A DNA stretch of 64,000 bases from Hydractinia symbiolongicarpus (GCF_029227915.1 NC_079882.1:3534001-3598000), one strand, 5' to 3'. Counted from the stretch's first letter, positions 1 through 13,900 are shown. The notes: a model not told the origin generated them from the sequence alone. Translations and numbers: made by a program.

Positions 1-3000
1 TCTAGTAGTTTGAAAGGTCGAATTTTTCCTTTCCTACTAAACGATGCTGTATAGTCACATCCAGTGAAAGCATGGTATGCTGGCAAGGCCATGCAAATAT
101 TTTTGCCCAATTTCTGGTATATTTGATTAATACTTATGTACCTTAATGTATTTTTAGTGTAAACACCGGTTTCCATCCAAATATTCAAGCTGTTAGGTAA
201 CTTACTAAGGCAGCCAAGAGCAATTATCAGCACGTCAGTATCTATGGTTCTTATCACAACGTTTGCTGGTGTTTGAATCGAAGATAGGTGGTACAAAATT
301 CTGGAATCAGCTTCTTCATGAGTTGAAAACAATTTAACGATCTCGGTTTTGACCACGATCTCTCCTTCAACTCTAAACATGTAGCAGGTATCATTGCGAT
401 TCATTATGACTGTTTTGTTTCCAAGTACTGTTGAATGCATGTTGTTTTCCCAAAAGAAGGCTAAGAACTCCACCAATGCTGCTTTGAAGTGATCATTTCT
501 CAATGCATTCAACCAGTTTGAAGGTCTTTTTTGCTCAGGTCCAGTTATCTGATAAGCTCCATGTCTCTCAGTACATCGCAAATCCCTTTCACAATCCTTG
601 ATACTCGAGTGTACCATTTTGTCTAGAACAAAATGTATGATGTTTCCCTTGCTAGCACAAACGCGTTTCAAAATGAATGTTGCCAGAGCTCCAAATGTTG
701 CTGGAAGGTCAACAAAAAGATGTAGGAAAAACATTCCATCAATTATGTTAACATCGACGCGATTTGGATCGTCAGTTTTTACTTTTGCTTCTAACTCGTT
801 CAATAATTTGACTTTAGGGGTCTTTTGCATTTTGCCATCAACATGTCCAAGAGATAAAGGGACAGGTGTTAGAGGATACTTCAGTACCTCTGCCATATCA
901 ATTTTCCTTTGTAGCGAATGGTACAAGATGCTACCAAACAAATCTCTCATCATCGTTACAGCAACCACTTTGTTGTCAGCAGCTTTAATATTATACTTCG
1001 TTCCCCCAGTTGCAAATGTGTGTAATGTTTGTCTTCGTATAGGTTTTTCGAATCTTGCTGGATCTTTAGAACATTCGTCAATAAATTTATCACGTGCTTT
1101 GCTTCCAACACTAACGATGTTGAGCAAAAACTTTGTTGTGTCTGGTGAGGCTGCTTTTCCTGATGCTATATTAAAAAGATATTGTTTTTCAATAGCATCG
1201 TTAAATGGATTCATGGTTTCCTTGACCATGTTTATAACTTGATGTAAATCTTTAGAATTTTGTCGCATTCTGCTGGCCTTTAAATCTTGAGACACGTCTT
1301 CCTGTTTTGTCATCCCCAAATTTTCAAACACGTATGACACAATACTTGTTCGAATAGAATGACTTTGTGCCCATCGTTGACGAGCAGAAATAGAATTTGT
1401 TAAAGCTGATATACCTTTTCGCTGACATGCAGCATCTGCATTTATCGTTTGCTCTAATGTCAAGTCGATTGGTAATCTTGAGAATGACTTTTGGGTTCTT
1501 CGCAGCGAAAATAATCCCCTTTGAAATTGTTTTTGTGTTGTTAATTCTGTTTCTAGTTCTTCGATAATGCTATAGCTAACAGAGTGTCCAAGTCTATTTA
1601 ACATTTCGATCACTTTTTTGCTTCCTGTAATGCTTTTCACTGCCAGTCCAAGCTGCAAATGTTTTGCAGGTTTTTTTTTTCCTGATGTTGCAGCAAATAT
1701 GACATCGTCAGCAATACTTTTTATGCGCCTCTGCTTCTGATTTGACTTTACTATGCGTTGGTCAGGACCACCAATAAGGTAACTGAAAAATTCAATTAAT
1801 TCATTTGGTGCCTCAACTTCACCTTTTTTTATATCTGCAAATGTCACTTCATCGGGTATAGGGCATTTTTCAATTTCCATTATGGCAAAACTTAATGCAA
1901 ACGCTACATCTCTAATCTTCGCTTTCAATTTTGTCTTCATCGAGTACTCTTTCCTGAAAGCTTCTTCTTCGGAAATGGTGCTGCAGAATATCAAGTTTCC
2001 ACGTCTTGTTTTCCCCTTCATGATTTGTATACTTTCTTTGTAATGCTTTAATAATTTTTGCTCAAGTTTTGCTGAAGACGATTCAATATCTTCGAATGCT
2101 TCATTCCCGATTTCTGCTAGTAACATGTGATATTGATTTTTTATCTCGCTGAGTAAGATAACATCTTTTTCTTTTAGGATGTGATCATCAATATAAGCAC
2201 AAACACCTTCAAAAGCCTTGCAGTGAATCCCTCTCGCAGTATGCCAGGATGTTTCAAGTTTTTGTCTTTCCATCCCTTTTTCATTCCTCTCTTGTATTGC
2301 CAATGGTGTTTTTTCGGCCTTGCTTTGATAACTGACCCTGCACATTCCATGGTAGTATATTTCTTTGCTTACAAAATCTTCATTTCCGATTCGCACTAAC
2401 ATAGGCTTATCTTCCAACCAACGTGCATACTTTTTTATATTTTCTTGAAAATTCTCTGTAGATGCTGCATTTAATTTTTGCTTTAAATTTTTGTGCTTCT
2501 TTTCCTTTCGCATGCAGAAAATACATATCTTTGAAAACACTCCTGTTGAAGATGATTGCACTGTTATGGAAATTTTTGAACGGGTTAAAGGGACAGCTTT
2601 AGATACTTTCTTATCGTTGGGGAGATTTTTTCTCTGTGTTTCAGACAATGCTATAAATCTTTTGTAACAATTTAAATGAAATCCTTGAATTTTATTCACA
2701 AAGCCAGGAAGTTGCGTATCCTTGTACTTTAGATTTCCATTTTTACGTGTAACTAAGATAGATTTGCACTTTCCCAGGGTTTCCGTATTGAAGAGATTTA
2801 TTTTGCCAACTTTGTATCCATCACCAACATGCAGCACACAGCATCGTTCTAAAAGTTACAAAATTGACAAAAACGGTTTTAATTGTGGTGAAAAGAAGGT
2901 TTTACGGAAATTTAGGTGTTCCGATTAAGCAGTGATTTCAAAAACATTAAATATATTGTATAAATACAATACGCCATGTCACTTAAATATAATATACAAA

Positions 3001-3529
3001 ACAACAAAACGTTAATATGAAGATATATTGTAATTCTTCTGTAAATAGCGTAAAAAATCAGTTAATATAATTAGAACGTAAAAATGTACAAAGGAATTAA
3101 TATTTACAAGGCTTCAACATAATCTAACAAGTATGTAAATCAAAGAAGGTCTCATTTACATTAAAGCATCTTCAACTTACCATCACTGTCAGTATTTCCA
3201 TTTGCATTTAAATTGTCATCTACAGTAGCTACAACATCTGCAAAATATCACAATAATAACTTGTTATTGGTTATCTTAAATTAATGTATTCTAATTAATT
3301 ATGTTTTCCTCTTACCATCGCTTTCATTGATCTTATTGAATATTTCTTTGTTCGAAAATTCTACGAAATGAGAAATTCAATCAATGAAGTAAAAATTGAC
3401 AAAATATATGTTTAAAAAATTCAGTTCAACAACAGACTATTAAAACTTTTTTTGACTTATCATCCGAAACTGACTACAACATGCAGTAACTAAAAACTTG
3501 ATATAATTACATATATCTTTACCTGTCAT
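1..3529 (-). CDS. FEN1/PIN-like nuclease family protein, transposon-associated type (3' end beyond window)
   Basis: I infer four exons: 3523-3529 (ATG), 3316-3360, 3181-3237 and 1-2848, with GT donors, AG acceptors and matching phases. The last exon stays open for over 2.8 kb and runs off the window, giving at least 985 residues. The N-terminal part has a cysteine cluster (C97, C145, C148). From about residue 735 the order of acidic motifs matches FEN1/XPG nucleases: IDG (D740), FVLD (D779), HEEAD (E881, E882, D884), DTD (D906, D908) and TGCDY (D968), the last like the GCDY of the FEN1 helix-3-turn-helix. Related long proteins are repeated many times in cnidarian and other invertebrate genomes, so a mobile-element origin is likely. 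Catalysis and substrate are inferred, not shown. The intact frame and real introns argue for a living gene or a young copy. The family match is firm; the start codon is less so. Confidence 0.72.
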
Positions 3530-5095
3530 ATCTTCTATCTATCACATTTTATCTAAAGTTTCTAATTTTCTATATTTGATAGTCTAATATGCAAATATCC
3601 CGGTAATTTGTTCACGTTTTTACTTCACTTGCTTCAAAATAACTGCTTCTCTTAACTTTTTTCTTTCACTGTCTGGTTTGTTATGTCGGTTTCCTGTTGT
3701 ATTTGGACGAAAACGTTCTATTCTATTTAAAAAAATTCTAAAAATAAGTTAAGGCCCTGAACACATTGGAAATAAGACAAATGTTTTTCTATTGCTTCTC
3801 CTCCGCATTAAAAATAGAGATATGGGGCGAGACGCGGTCTGACTAGGCCAAGAGACCCAAATTTTTGGTCAGCTTTATGACCACTGACATTACACTATGT
3901 TAGAGAATGTTTGTGCAAAATTTGGAGTTTGTAGCTTATGGGGACAAATTAAGGTCCTAAATATGGTCTTTGAGGGGGGTCTGACCCAGTCTTAAGACCC
4001 AATTTTTCGGTAAGCTTTATCATTTTTCAGATTCTCTCATATAATGACACACGTTACTAACTTTTAAGCTTTGAGAATTATGGGACCAAATAGGAGTCTC
4101 GAATTAGGGTAATTTTAGGGGCCTGGGACCCAAACGCCCCCAAATTGGGTCAGCTGACCATGTGATTTTTATTGTCCGTGATACTACCAACCTATTTAGA
4201 GGGTCAAACCTTTTGTAGAAAATGGGACCTAAAGTTCTGTTATGAGCTCCTGGACTAGTAGAACTTGCGAGCACTAAAACGCTTTGATGGTTTTCTTCGT
4301 CTCGCTCAAGGGTCCCGCCACGGAAGATAAGAAGATTTATCATTTCGAGGCTAACTTGGATTAGCTATTTAAGGAACTCTACCGTTGTGTTAATAAAAAT
4401 GCTAAATATAAGCTGGAAATAATTGTTTATATTGGACATCCGTGGTAGAGCGCTAATGCTATGGCTGATGCAATAATCAAATTGCCTCGATTTTCCGAGA
4501 AAAACATTACTACGAAAAAAAAGAGGAAGTTCTTGTTGCAAGGAAGTTGATAATTCTTTTAGAAAGGCTTTTATTTATTAGGCAAGTTGAGATTCTTATA
4601 TTTTCTCTCTTGTTTTGTATTAAACGGCAAAGTTAGGTACTTTCTTATGACATCACAAGTACTTTGAGGACTGGACCGAATTTACTTAGTGGACGAAGCA
4701 CACTGTCCTTCCAGATCATAGCGGCGGCCATTTTTTTTGAAATTATTTTTCACATTTCTGACGAATAAAGTGAAACCGTTGAGTAAGGTATGAATATTTG
4801 ATTTTCTATTCTTGCTTACAGTTTATTGGCATAGTATCATTTTGTATGCAGGAATCCCTTTAATGCTTAATCAACTCGGCTAAACCAGTGGCTAAAGTAG
4901 AATCTAAAGGTATATTTTTAATAGAAGATACATTGAAAAGTAGTTATTTAGTATTACTTGATGACAAATTTTAACTTTGGAAATCAAAATCACACTGTCA
5001 GATATTAAAAGTAATGAAAACGACAACAAAACTAAAAGTAAATTATTTTTTAACTTTTTTTTAGCTACAGTTTTTGTAGTATAATAATATATTAT
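3530..5095. other. Gene-free stretch upstream of the nuclease-like gene
   Basis: No convincing reading frame on either strand. It holds the 5' flank of the minus-strand gene ending at 3529 and a diverged tandem repeat at about 3835-4170. An open frame at 4104-4343 (-) has no recognisable domain and lies in the repeat. Confidence 0.5.
3835..4170. repeat. Imperfect tandem repeat, about 142-bp period
   Basis: Two stretches of the form GAGACCCAAATTTTTGGTCAGC... (3852) and AAGACCCAATTTTTCGGTAAGC... (3994) are about 142 bp apart, each preceded by a GGTCTGAC-like string. A third, weaker GGGACCCAAA block follows near 4127. Diverged non-coding repeat, probably the relic of a non-autonomous element. 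Confidence 0.45.
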
Positions 5096-5830
5096 GCAGT
5101 CTCTTTTTTATTGCCAGCGGTTGTTGTAGCAGACATCAAACTACCCATTGTTTTAAGAAAGAGAGGTAAACCTTTCGGGGCAGAAACATCAACTATTGGT
5201 TTACTAAAATTTCGTAAAACTCAAGGTCTCACTTCATTTATAAAGATGTTGCCTCATGAAAAAGAGAAAGGTAGATATCCATCCACTAGTGTACATTAAC
5301 ATTGGTTTTCCTTGTTATTACTATTTGTAATGTATTTTATTTTAGCTATACTGTCCTGGAGCAACATTTTATACCTGCTCTTAATCAGGAAACACCACTT
5401 GATGACAGTGTAATCAAAAAGGATCCGTCGCAATATCATCCAGCATAAGCAGACGATTTTAATTTCAACATTATTAAAAAGTATTTCACTGCACGAGCCT
5501 GGAGATCAGTGGAAAACATTATTCGGACGTTTCGAAAATCGGCGACTTATTGGGTGCTTCGAATGTTTTTCTACGAATGAAGAGAACTCCATCCAATATG
5601 ATAAATGTTGAAAATTGTATCATTGGTCGTGTGTCTTAGTAAAGGAGCCTCCTAAAACGAAGCATTGGTTTTGCAGCTATTGTAAAATACTTGAGAAAAA
5701 AAAGCAAAAAAATGTAAATGTCTTGTCATCTTTTAGATCTACTCCAAAAAGTGCAGACAAATTAAAATTGTTGTTTTTTCTGACGTGCAGTGAGTTAAAG
5801 GTTGAAAAAGTGTTGACGAATAACTAAAAC
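5096..5830 (+). pseudogene. Decayed PHD-finger fragment of a transposon protein
   Basis: Two short open stretches belong to a type of protein often seen near cnidarian transposases. The first (5111-5299) has a basic K-R-G-K-P-x-G...IGL patch. The second (about 5600-5700) carries the end of a PHD finger: DKC, then YHWSCV, then WFCSYC, i.e. the Cys-His-Cys zinc ligands in proper order. A TGA falls between DKC and YHWSC, and the two pieces are not in one frame. No upstream exon or promoter is evident. I read it as a degraded transposon-derived fragment; the exact parent family cannot be told. Confidence 0.5.
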
Positions 5831-7961
5831 AGTATTCGTCCGTAGATTTAAAAAAGTGCGGACGAATAGCTAAAAAAATATTTGTCCGCACATTATTAAA
5901 GTCTGGACGAATATCCACTTTGAATAATCATGAAATTTCAGAATTAGGATATTTCTCTATCACCTTGGGGCAAGTTGGACTTTGAACATACCCGTTCTCG
6001 TTAGCAAAGCCTACAAAAAGTGCTAGAATGTATAGGCTCTTTAGTTTTGTTTAAACACCAAGATCATTTCGAAACCAGCATTCTCTTTGACAGTCGCGCT
6101 CGAAGAGAATTGACGAGAAGACATTTGTTTAAAAATTAAAAAAATCTAAATTAGCCAACGTCATTAAACAACTATTTCGAAATGCATCAAAATTTGACCC
6201 ATATTGAATCACTGCGAAGGGAAATTGAACCCTTTTGAGAATTAGAATTCCTTTAGCTCAAAACGAACATTAAATACACTAGGACACCCCATCTAAGCCA
6301 TGGCCCTCCTGGAAATAATAGACAGGTTATATCCCCAAAAATCTTTTATGGATAGCCATGTAAAGTATGCGCATCTCTTTCTCTCTCTCTCTTGTTTTTT
6401 TTTGTGAGATATGTGAGATGACCGATAAAATTTCACTAACTCACATTGTCGTTTTCTCAGAGTGATTTAAAATTTTATTGCAATCATTTCAATAATGTGT
6501 TGAGTTACTATCTGAAAAGTTCACAGCTTTGAAGAAGGACCAGTACTTCGGAAGGTTTAAGCAATGAAAAAGCCAAGTTTAATCCCAGAAGAACAATAAA
6601 TTTTCACTTGTGTTCTTCTGACCTTTCACAAGTGTAAATGTTGCAACGAATTGGAAAACTTGCTTAGTTTATTGTACAACCCAACACAATTTTTTTTGAT
6701 TTTTTTGTTTGTACAAGGTGATATTAGACACCACATAATTTAATGACATGCAAAAATAAGTAAAGATATACTACTACTTCCAAAATACGAAAATCTTTGA
6801 GACTACATTTTAGTGTGTATATATAATCATTTTTTCTTTTGTATTTAAGAAGCGTTTTAATTTACCCGGATGCTAGCTAATTCTGCCACCCTGAAAGATG
6901 TTTTTATACAAATTAGATTATTAAATATTAAAATTACGATAATTTTTTCCTACATTCAAAGTTAAAATGGCGAAAACTGACATGCTAATGTTTACAAAAG
7001 TTTGCAGGTTTTAAACAAACGCACGTATTCTTGTGTTTATACCTAAAAAAGTCAGGCCATAGAGGCCGAATTGGCTATTACTATCATTCCCTCTGATTAG
7101 TGCGAATGGCCTTTTTTTAGAAATTGCCTAAATTTATTTCCTCTAATTTTTAGTGCGACACTGACTAATTTTTGTTTTTTCTCTAGTTTGATTTTCCTCT
7201 AATTATAGTGCAAACCAAATAATTTATGGGCATTTATTATTTTCTTCTTTCTTTTTAGTTGTATGATAAAGATAAAATAGAATCAAAATGGCGCAAGCAG
7301 CTGTAACAGTAAATAAGTACAACGAAAACTTTATTTTAGTGCGACTAAGTTGAAATCGAAACAAGATAATTTATTTCCTCTAATTATTAGTACGACCCTC
7401 CGAAAAATATTATTTTTTCGGTCGCACTAAATTAAATGAATGACGGTAATGAAATTCATAGAATTTAGAAACTCAAGATGTAAGGGTACAGGAATTAATT
7501 TTTAACTATATTCTTTTCTTATTAAGAAAGGCTTTGGCAATTTTAAAAGAATATTTCTTTTTTTTCCCTGTGCAAGCAATCCTTCTGTAGAATATGACCT
7601 TTTTTACATCCTATCTGAAAGTAGCAGAAAATACAAAAAACTTATCTTCGAGTTCAGTAAAAAATATATTCAAATAAAGCAAGCATATTTTTTGCAGACG
7701 TCAATTGCAGCAAAAAATAATAAATTTCCATAAATTTACTATTAAAAATTTCGGTATAAAAAATACTTCCATGTTTCGCTTAAAGCTGATATACTTGTTG
7801 CCATTTCATTTGCAAACCAGTCTATCTGTAGAAATAATCTCGTCTTTGTTCTAAGCATTTTTCAGAGAATTACATTCCATGCAAAAAAAGGAGAAAGGTA
7901 TTATACTATATCATAAGAAACATAAGAACTGCATAAATAGCTTTGTTTGCGACTAACAAAA
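5831..7961. other. Intergenic DNA with repeats
   Basis: No supported gene. There is a short CT-rich microsatellite near 6376-6396 and the motif cluster at 7089-7430. The rest is AT-rich sequence 3' of the large minus-strand gene that ends at 7962. Confidence 0.5.
7089..7430. repeat. Cluster of CCTCTAATTATTAGTGCGAC motifs with an inverted end
   Basis: Variants of the motif occur at 7089-7105, 7140-7159, about 7195-7212, 7331-7345 (right half) and 7377-7396. The final right half occurs inverted at 7420-7430 (GGTCGCACTAA), separated by the near-palindrome CCGAAAAA...TTTTTCGG. The pattern suggests a small non-autonomous element or iterated protein-binding site. No coding function is visible. Confidence 0.45.
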
Positions 7962-10900
7962 TTACAGTTCAGATATAAGTTCTTGTTGTCCTCTTCTGCA
8001 AAATTGAAACTTAATGTCGTCTTTTTTTAATAATGATCTAAGAGTTGCAATATCGTCTTTTGGAAAGTTCAGTCGATTTAGGAGAATTTTTAAGAGAACT
8101 AATGATGACGTCACATCATCAGCAATAGGGATATCTTTTTCGGCCTTTAACAAACCCATGTATTTTAAAATGTTATTTATTAAATCTGCGTAATAGGGCT
8201 GCAACGTGTATGGAATGAGGTATTCTTCCGTTAGTTTACTCGCCAGTTGATTATCCACTTGTATGAAGTATTCGCTAATTTTTATAAAGCTCGTTGTCAG
8301 ATGATCCAAAGTTCCCAAATGTTTTATTTGCGCGATCTCTTCTTTAAAGCAGGCATGGAGAAAGCAAACTCGTAATCTGTGGTAGGGTGTTAAAGATGTA
8401 TTCGGTCGTGATAGAAAGTATGCGAAAAATTTTATATGCTCTGCCTTCATTTTGCTTTCCGTGATGAGATCGGTGAGGTATATCAAAAGCTCTTCAATGT
8501 TTACATTTTGGACTCCTTTGTCTTCAGATTTGATCACGTCCATAAAAGATAAAAGGTATGTGATGACACTTACAAAATTGCAATATTGTTTATCATGTAT
8601 TATCCAGTATACCATTTTACCCATGCGGATTCGCTTTAAGTCGTAAGCTCTCCCATTTTTATTTAAATACTTGGACGACAAATATAAGTAGAGGTCTGCT
8701 ACTAGTTTTGGATCATGAAGATTTGGTTCAATTGTTTCTATCCACCTCATATAGTCAAATTTGTCTTCTGCTGGTTCCTCCGGAACATTTAGACGTTCTG
8801 TAGATACGGATAAACTGAAATCGTCACTTGCCAAACCCATACCTAAAATTATTTATGACACGGTTAGCGCATAATCACAGTACCTTGAAAATGAAAAAAT
8901 GCTGAATAAAAAAGCAAAGGGCGGAAATTAAAATACGCCCAACGTTTTTTATCTGAGGACTTCTTTATTATTAGCTTACTACTAATTTATTTTGCGGTTA
9001 TGCAAAGAGATCTAAACATCACATTTCTTTTTAGAACTTTCTGCTGAAAATGATTTAACATGAATACATCCTGATGTCTTCGCTATTTTAGCAAATTAAT
9101 ATTCTAGATGTTGCTGCATTAAAAAGTGAAGAATAGAAAAGGAGAGTGTAGTAAATACCTGAATCCGCATCATCGTCATTGATCTCAATTGCATCTTCTC
9201 TTTCCAGATTTTTACCAGTTGAAATATGCGCTGGTGAACCGCCTCTGCTAGTATCAAATAGGTTGCTTTTGGTGATAAGTTCCTTGGCATCTTTTAATTC
9301 GATCGTTTTCACATTGTCATCCTCGCTTGTTTGTTTTTTAGAGAATATATTTGGTGACGCCCCTCGTTCGCTGAACGAACCAGACCTTGAAACGCCTTTG
9401 TTGGATGAAACTGGAGTATTTGATCTTTCGTTGTAAGAGCTTGTTAAGTTAAACTCTTGTCCGTACTTCTCACTCAAGCTTGGCTCGTCTTCATCGTCGG
9501 TAGAGATCCTATCGTTTCGCAATTCTTCATTGGATTTCAACATGATTGGCAAGCTGTGTCTTTTGACATCGCTTGGTCGGCTCTTTGACTTAATATCTTT
9601 TGCGTCTCTCATTTCAATGTTTTTCAAGGTGCCTTCATCAGCGCTTAAAGCTTTGGAAAATAGTTTCGGCGATGATACACGTCCATGAAGCGAACCAGGC
9701 CTCCTAACACCTCTACTGAAAGAAACTGGAGTGGTGGCTCGATCGTTAAGCGAACTCGTCAAATTGAAATCTGCACCAAATGTTTCGCTCAAACTTTCGT
9801 CATCTTGGTCGTCTTTTTTTGGAGCTTGATCTTTTTTTTCTCCTCTCTCATCGAACGATATCACCGTGTAATCTTCTGATAGCAAGGGCTTTTTCTTTTC
9901 AGCATTATTGCCAACTTCGATATCTTTTACAGGTATGGTTGAAGAACGTGGTGAAGTGTAATCTTCCAGTATCGAACATTCGTCGTCTGATATCACTGTA
10001 AAATCCTCTGTTCGCTGCACTTGCAAGCGTTTCTTCTTTCTTGAGTATATTTTCTTTGATATAGATAACTCCTGGTCTGGTACATCACCACTGTATTCAG
10101 CATCGAATGAGTCATTTAGCAGTATTGTTAGATCCATTTCGTAAAGATCAAATTCAAGTTTGTCTTCTTCGATTTCTTCTTCTTCAACCCTAATTTTGTC
10201 GTCACGAGTTCTTTTATTCTCAGCATCGCTTACAGGTAAAACGTTGCAGTCAACTGCATCGCAATCAATACGTTTATACAAAATTGGTTCGTCTGATTTT
10301 ATTCGTTTTAACGCTCTCTTTTTCTTTGCACGGCGTTTCAGCTTTTTCACGTTTTCGTTTATCGTATCGGACGATATCAGCTTATAGTGTTCATCTAAAG
10401 CTGCAACAAGATATTTTATTTCATCAAGATTATCAACTTTTTCATCATTGTGATCACATTCCTCATTACTTTCTTTCGTCGGCTCTACACCTTGATTGTC
10501 AATCTTACATTTCACTTCATCATTTTCTTCGTTGGCCTCTTTTATCTCGTACTCAATGTTAACAAAATCGTCATCGTCTTCTTCGCTATCCCTAACCACA
10601 TTTTCTTCATCACTGTCAATCTCAAGCGAATATTTTTCCTCATCATTTACATTAACATTTTCATTTTCTGTGTCGGACTCTTTAATTTCTCTTATGACAT
10701 AATCATTGTCGAATTCTTCTTCCTCGTTACCGTCACTGTCATATTCATCTCTCATTTTTTTGTCATCATTTTTATTTTCTTTGGTTACTTCTATGGTGTA
10801 TTTAGTCTCGTTTTCATCAGCCTCATATTCATTAACCTTGTTTTCATCACAAGTTTTTTCTTCCTCAGTATTATTGATAACCGTGGCAATGATTTCTTCA

Positions 10901-13900
10901 TTAATATTTTTCTCGTCCTCACTTGTTGCTGGTTTAGCCTTGTTTGTATTCACGTCAAACTCGTTTTCCATTTCTTTTTCCTCGTCACTGCATAATTCAT
11001 CGATATCCGGTGTTAACTTCAAGTAGCTATCATTTCTTTTCTGTGCATCCAATCTGAAACTGTTCTCGTCTTTCTCTTCATCGATTTGGTCCTCATCTAA
11101 TTCAAAATCAACAATAACATTCAATTTTTCTTCATCGTCAAATGAATCTAAATCATTGTACTGCTCGACCAACCCATCCCATTGTAATGAAGGGTCTCTG
11201 GTTAGTTTCTTTTTACGTAAAACAGATTTACCTTTTCGTGAAATTACTGGACTCACTGTTTCAGCTTCATTAAGAACGGCTGGCGATTTTGAGCGCTCAT
11301 TTTTGTTTGTAAACTCGCCATCAAGTTCGTAGTCATACCAAAGACACTTCTTTTGTTCTAACACTGGATAAGTACTACTGTTTTCATCGAAATTTTTTAA
11401 GCAATCCGATTTTTTTTCGTATGAACGTATTTCGTTGGTTATTGGTTTAAATTCATTAGAAAAATACATAGGTTCTGCTTCGTCTCGCTTTTTGGATGTT
11501 GTTTTTTCCTCGCCGTCTTCTATAGGTGGAGTGATGGGTCGAGTGCTACTGACTGTTGTGTCGTCATGAATTAAACGTGCAGTTTCTACAGGTTTGTCTT
11601 CGACCTTTGTTGTAGTGGCTAAGGGGGCTGTTGAATCTTCTTGGGGTAAACTAAACTCAAAAACTATTGTGTTATGGGGCTTCGATGTCTCTGATTCCTT
11701 TACTATTTTTTTTCCTGGATCATCGAGGCTTGATTTTTCTGCTGGCGTTGGGACGTTGTTTACGATTGCATCGTCACCATGTTTTATGTATATCTCGTGC
11801 ACTTTTTCTTGTTCATCTTTTACTGAAGCTAAAAAAAAAAAATAAAAAGCAGGTCACGATTTGTTATGCTATTGTGACTTTCTTCTTAAGTACTTTGGTC
11901 ATTTAACTATAGACTGATAATGTAAAGAAATTTTCGTTTTCGTCTAGATAACCTATTTTGTGTTATTGCAAAGAATCACATGTGTAAAAGTATTAAGGCT
12001 AAACGTAGCCACCACTGCAGTCATACATAATTTAGTAGTATATTTGAATGAAATCACATTATTAACAAGTGAAAATGAATCAAAAGTTTGAACTTCTCTG
12101 TATTATTTATGATTTCAAAATTTAGTCCGATGACAGGAACTTGATATAAGATATTACTTTTTTGAATGTGTATATCCATTGTCAATACAATTTTTCATGT
12201 GTGTTATTTTTATGGAGCGAATTGTATTGAACCTGAAGTTGCAATCAAAAAAGAAGTGCTATTAAAGGAACGGGTAAAAGTCAGGTTCACACTAATGCGA
12301 ATAACGTAATTCTTATGGTAATTCGCATCTTATTCGCATACAATAAGAATTACGTGTTTTGGTGTGAACAGTCCCCTTATTCATATGTTATTTGTACGAA
12401 TTTATAAGAATTAGCATGCGGATTGCGAACATCAAAGCAACACTGATCTTTCTCGATCTATGACGTATATGTATTGTTTTTAAAGTTTTCTCTGTTGAAG
12501 GAAACGAAGCATAGGGGCCATTCAATAATTGGGTAACCCCCAAATTCGCTCTTTGACTGTCTTTGAAGAAACAATTCTGTAGACAAATTTCGCATTTGTG
12601 TGAACCTTGGCTTGTGATAAAAATCAACATTTTCTGTTTTTGCTTTTTAGCTTCAAAATAAATACATGAAAATGGATGCGAGCATGGAACGATGTGTATT
12701 CATTACAGTCGGTACCACTGCATTTGATGACCTTGTACAAACGATCGTTTCCGAACAGATCTTAACAACACTGGTAGCTAAAGGATACACAAAGATAATT
12801 TTGCAAACAGGTAAAGGACTCTATGAAGTAAACACTAATAGATCTGATATTCAAATCGAAACTTATAAATTTAAAGACTCCATTGAAGGTGATTTAAAAA
12901 GTGCTTCATTGGTGATAAGCCATGCAGGAGCGGGTAGTGTTCTAGAAACACTAGCTTTAAATAAACCAATGATTGTAGTGATAAACGACAAATTAATGGA
13001 CAATCATCAGTACGAACTAGCCGAAAAGATGTTCGACGAAGGATTTTTATATTATTGTACGTGCGATACCTTAAACAAGACGCTTAAAACGAAGGACCTG
13101 TCCATGTTAAAAAGGATGCCTCCTCCTAACCCAAATTTATTTAATGACTATATGATCAGACTAATGAATATTGAGCAGTAGATTATATATAAAATATGTC
13201 GTTTTTACGTACATTTTTATTTTGTTGCACATTTTTTAAGCTTCTTACAGGATGAGTAGCTACCTCATGTTGACAAGTATTTGTGATTTTCTCGAGTTTC
13301 AGTCAATTTGAAAAAGTTTATCAGCATTATTCGTACAAATTTTGGCGCTAATTTAATTTTGTGCCACGTCGCTGAATTTAATACACTCCTAAAAAATATT
13401 GCCTTATCGTTATATTAAATTCGCGCCAAAATTTATCCGAATAAAGTTATTAAATTTCTTAACATAAACTGTATTTTCTCAAAATATTACCGGAACTTGC
13501 GGAAATTCTACATTTGTGAAACTCAACTATTTAAATATTTTGTATCTTTGCTTCTAATCCAAATGAAGAGAAATTCGTTTTTCAGGTAAGGTTGTTCTTA
13601 AAATTATTATATTCCAAACCTACGCGTAAAAGTATTGTAATTTATATAAACATTGTTATTTAAAGACATTCGTGAGTGATTTTGTAACGTTTATAACTTA
13701 AAAAACGAGCAGGTAGAAGCGAAATGGTTGCAAGGTATTATAAGAATCTGGCGAAAAGTGTAGTTCCAAGCTCCGCTACTCCTGAACCTAATTGTGGATT
13801 AACAACGCTAAAGCTAAAACTCAAAAACATAAGAGATACAAGTAAATTTGTGACACAAGTTAAGTGAAAGTCGAATTTACCCACTTCAATTTATTAACGC

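Noticed and set aside
598-1242. Plus-strand open frame of 214 codons
   Set aside because: It is antisense to the nuclease-like gene, whose minus-strand frame carries the conserved motifs over the same bases.
4104-4343. 79-codon minus frame
   Set aside because: No domain, and it lies in a diverged repeat.
6376-6396. CT-rich microsatellite
   Set aside because: Too short and ordinary to report as a finding.
10160-11026. Several plus-strand hydrophobic or Ser-rich frames
   Set aside because: They are shadows of the Asp/Glu-rich minus-strand exon; GAA/GAT codons read backwards as TTC/ATC give false membrane-like proteins.
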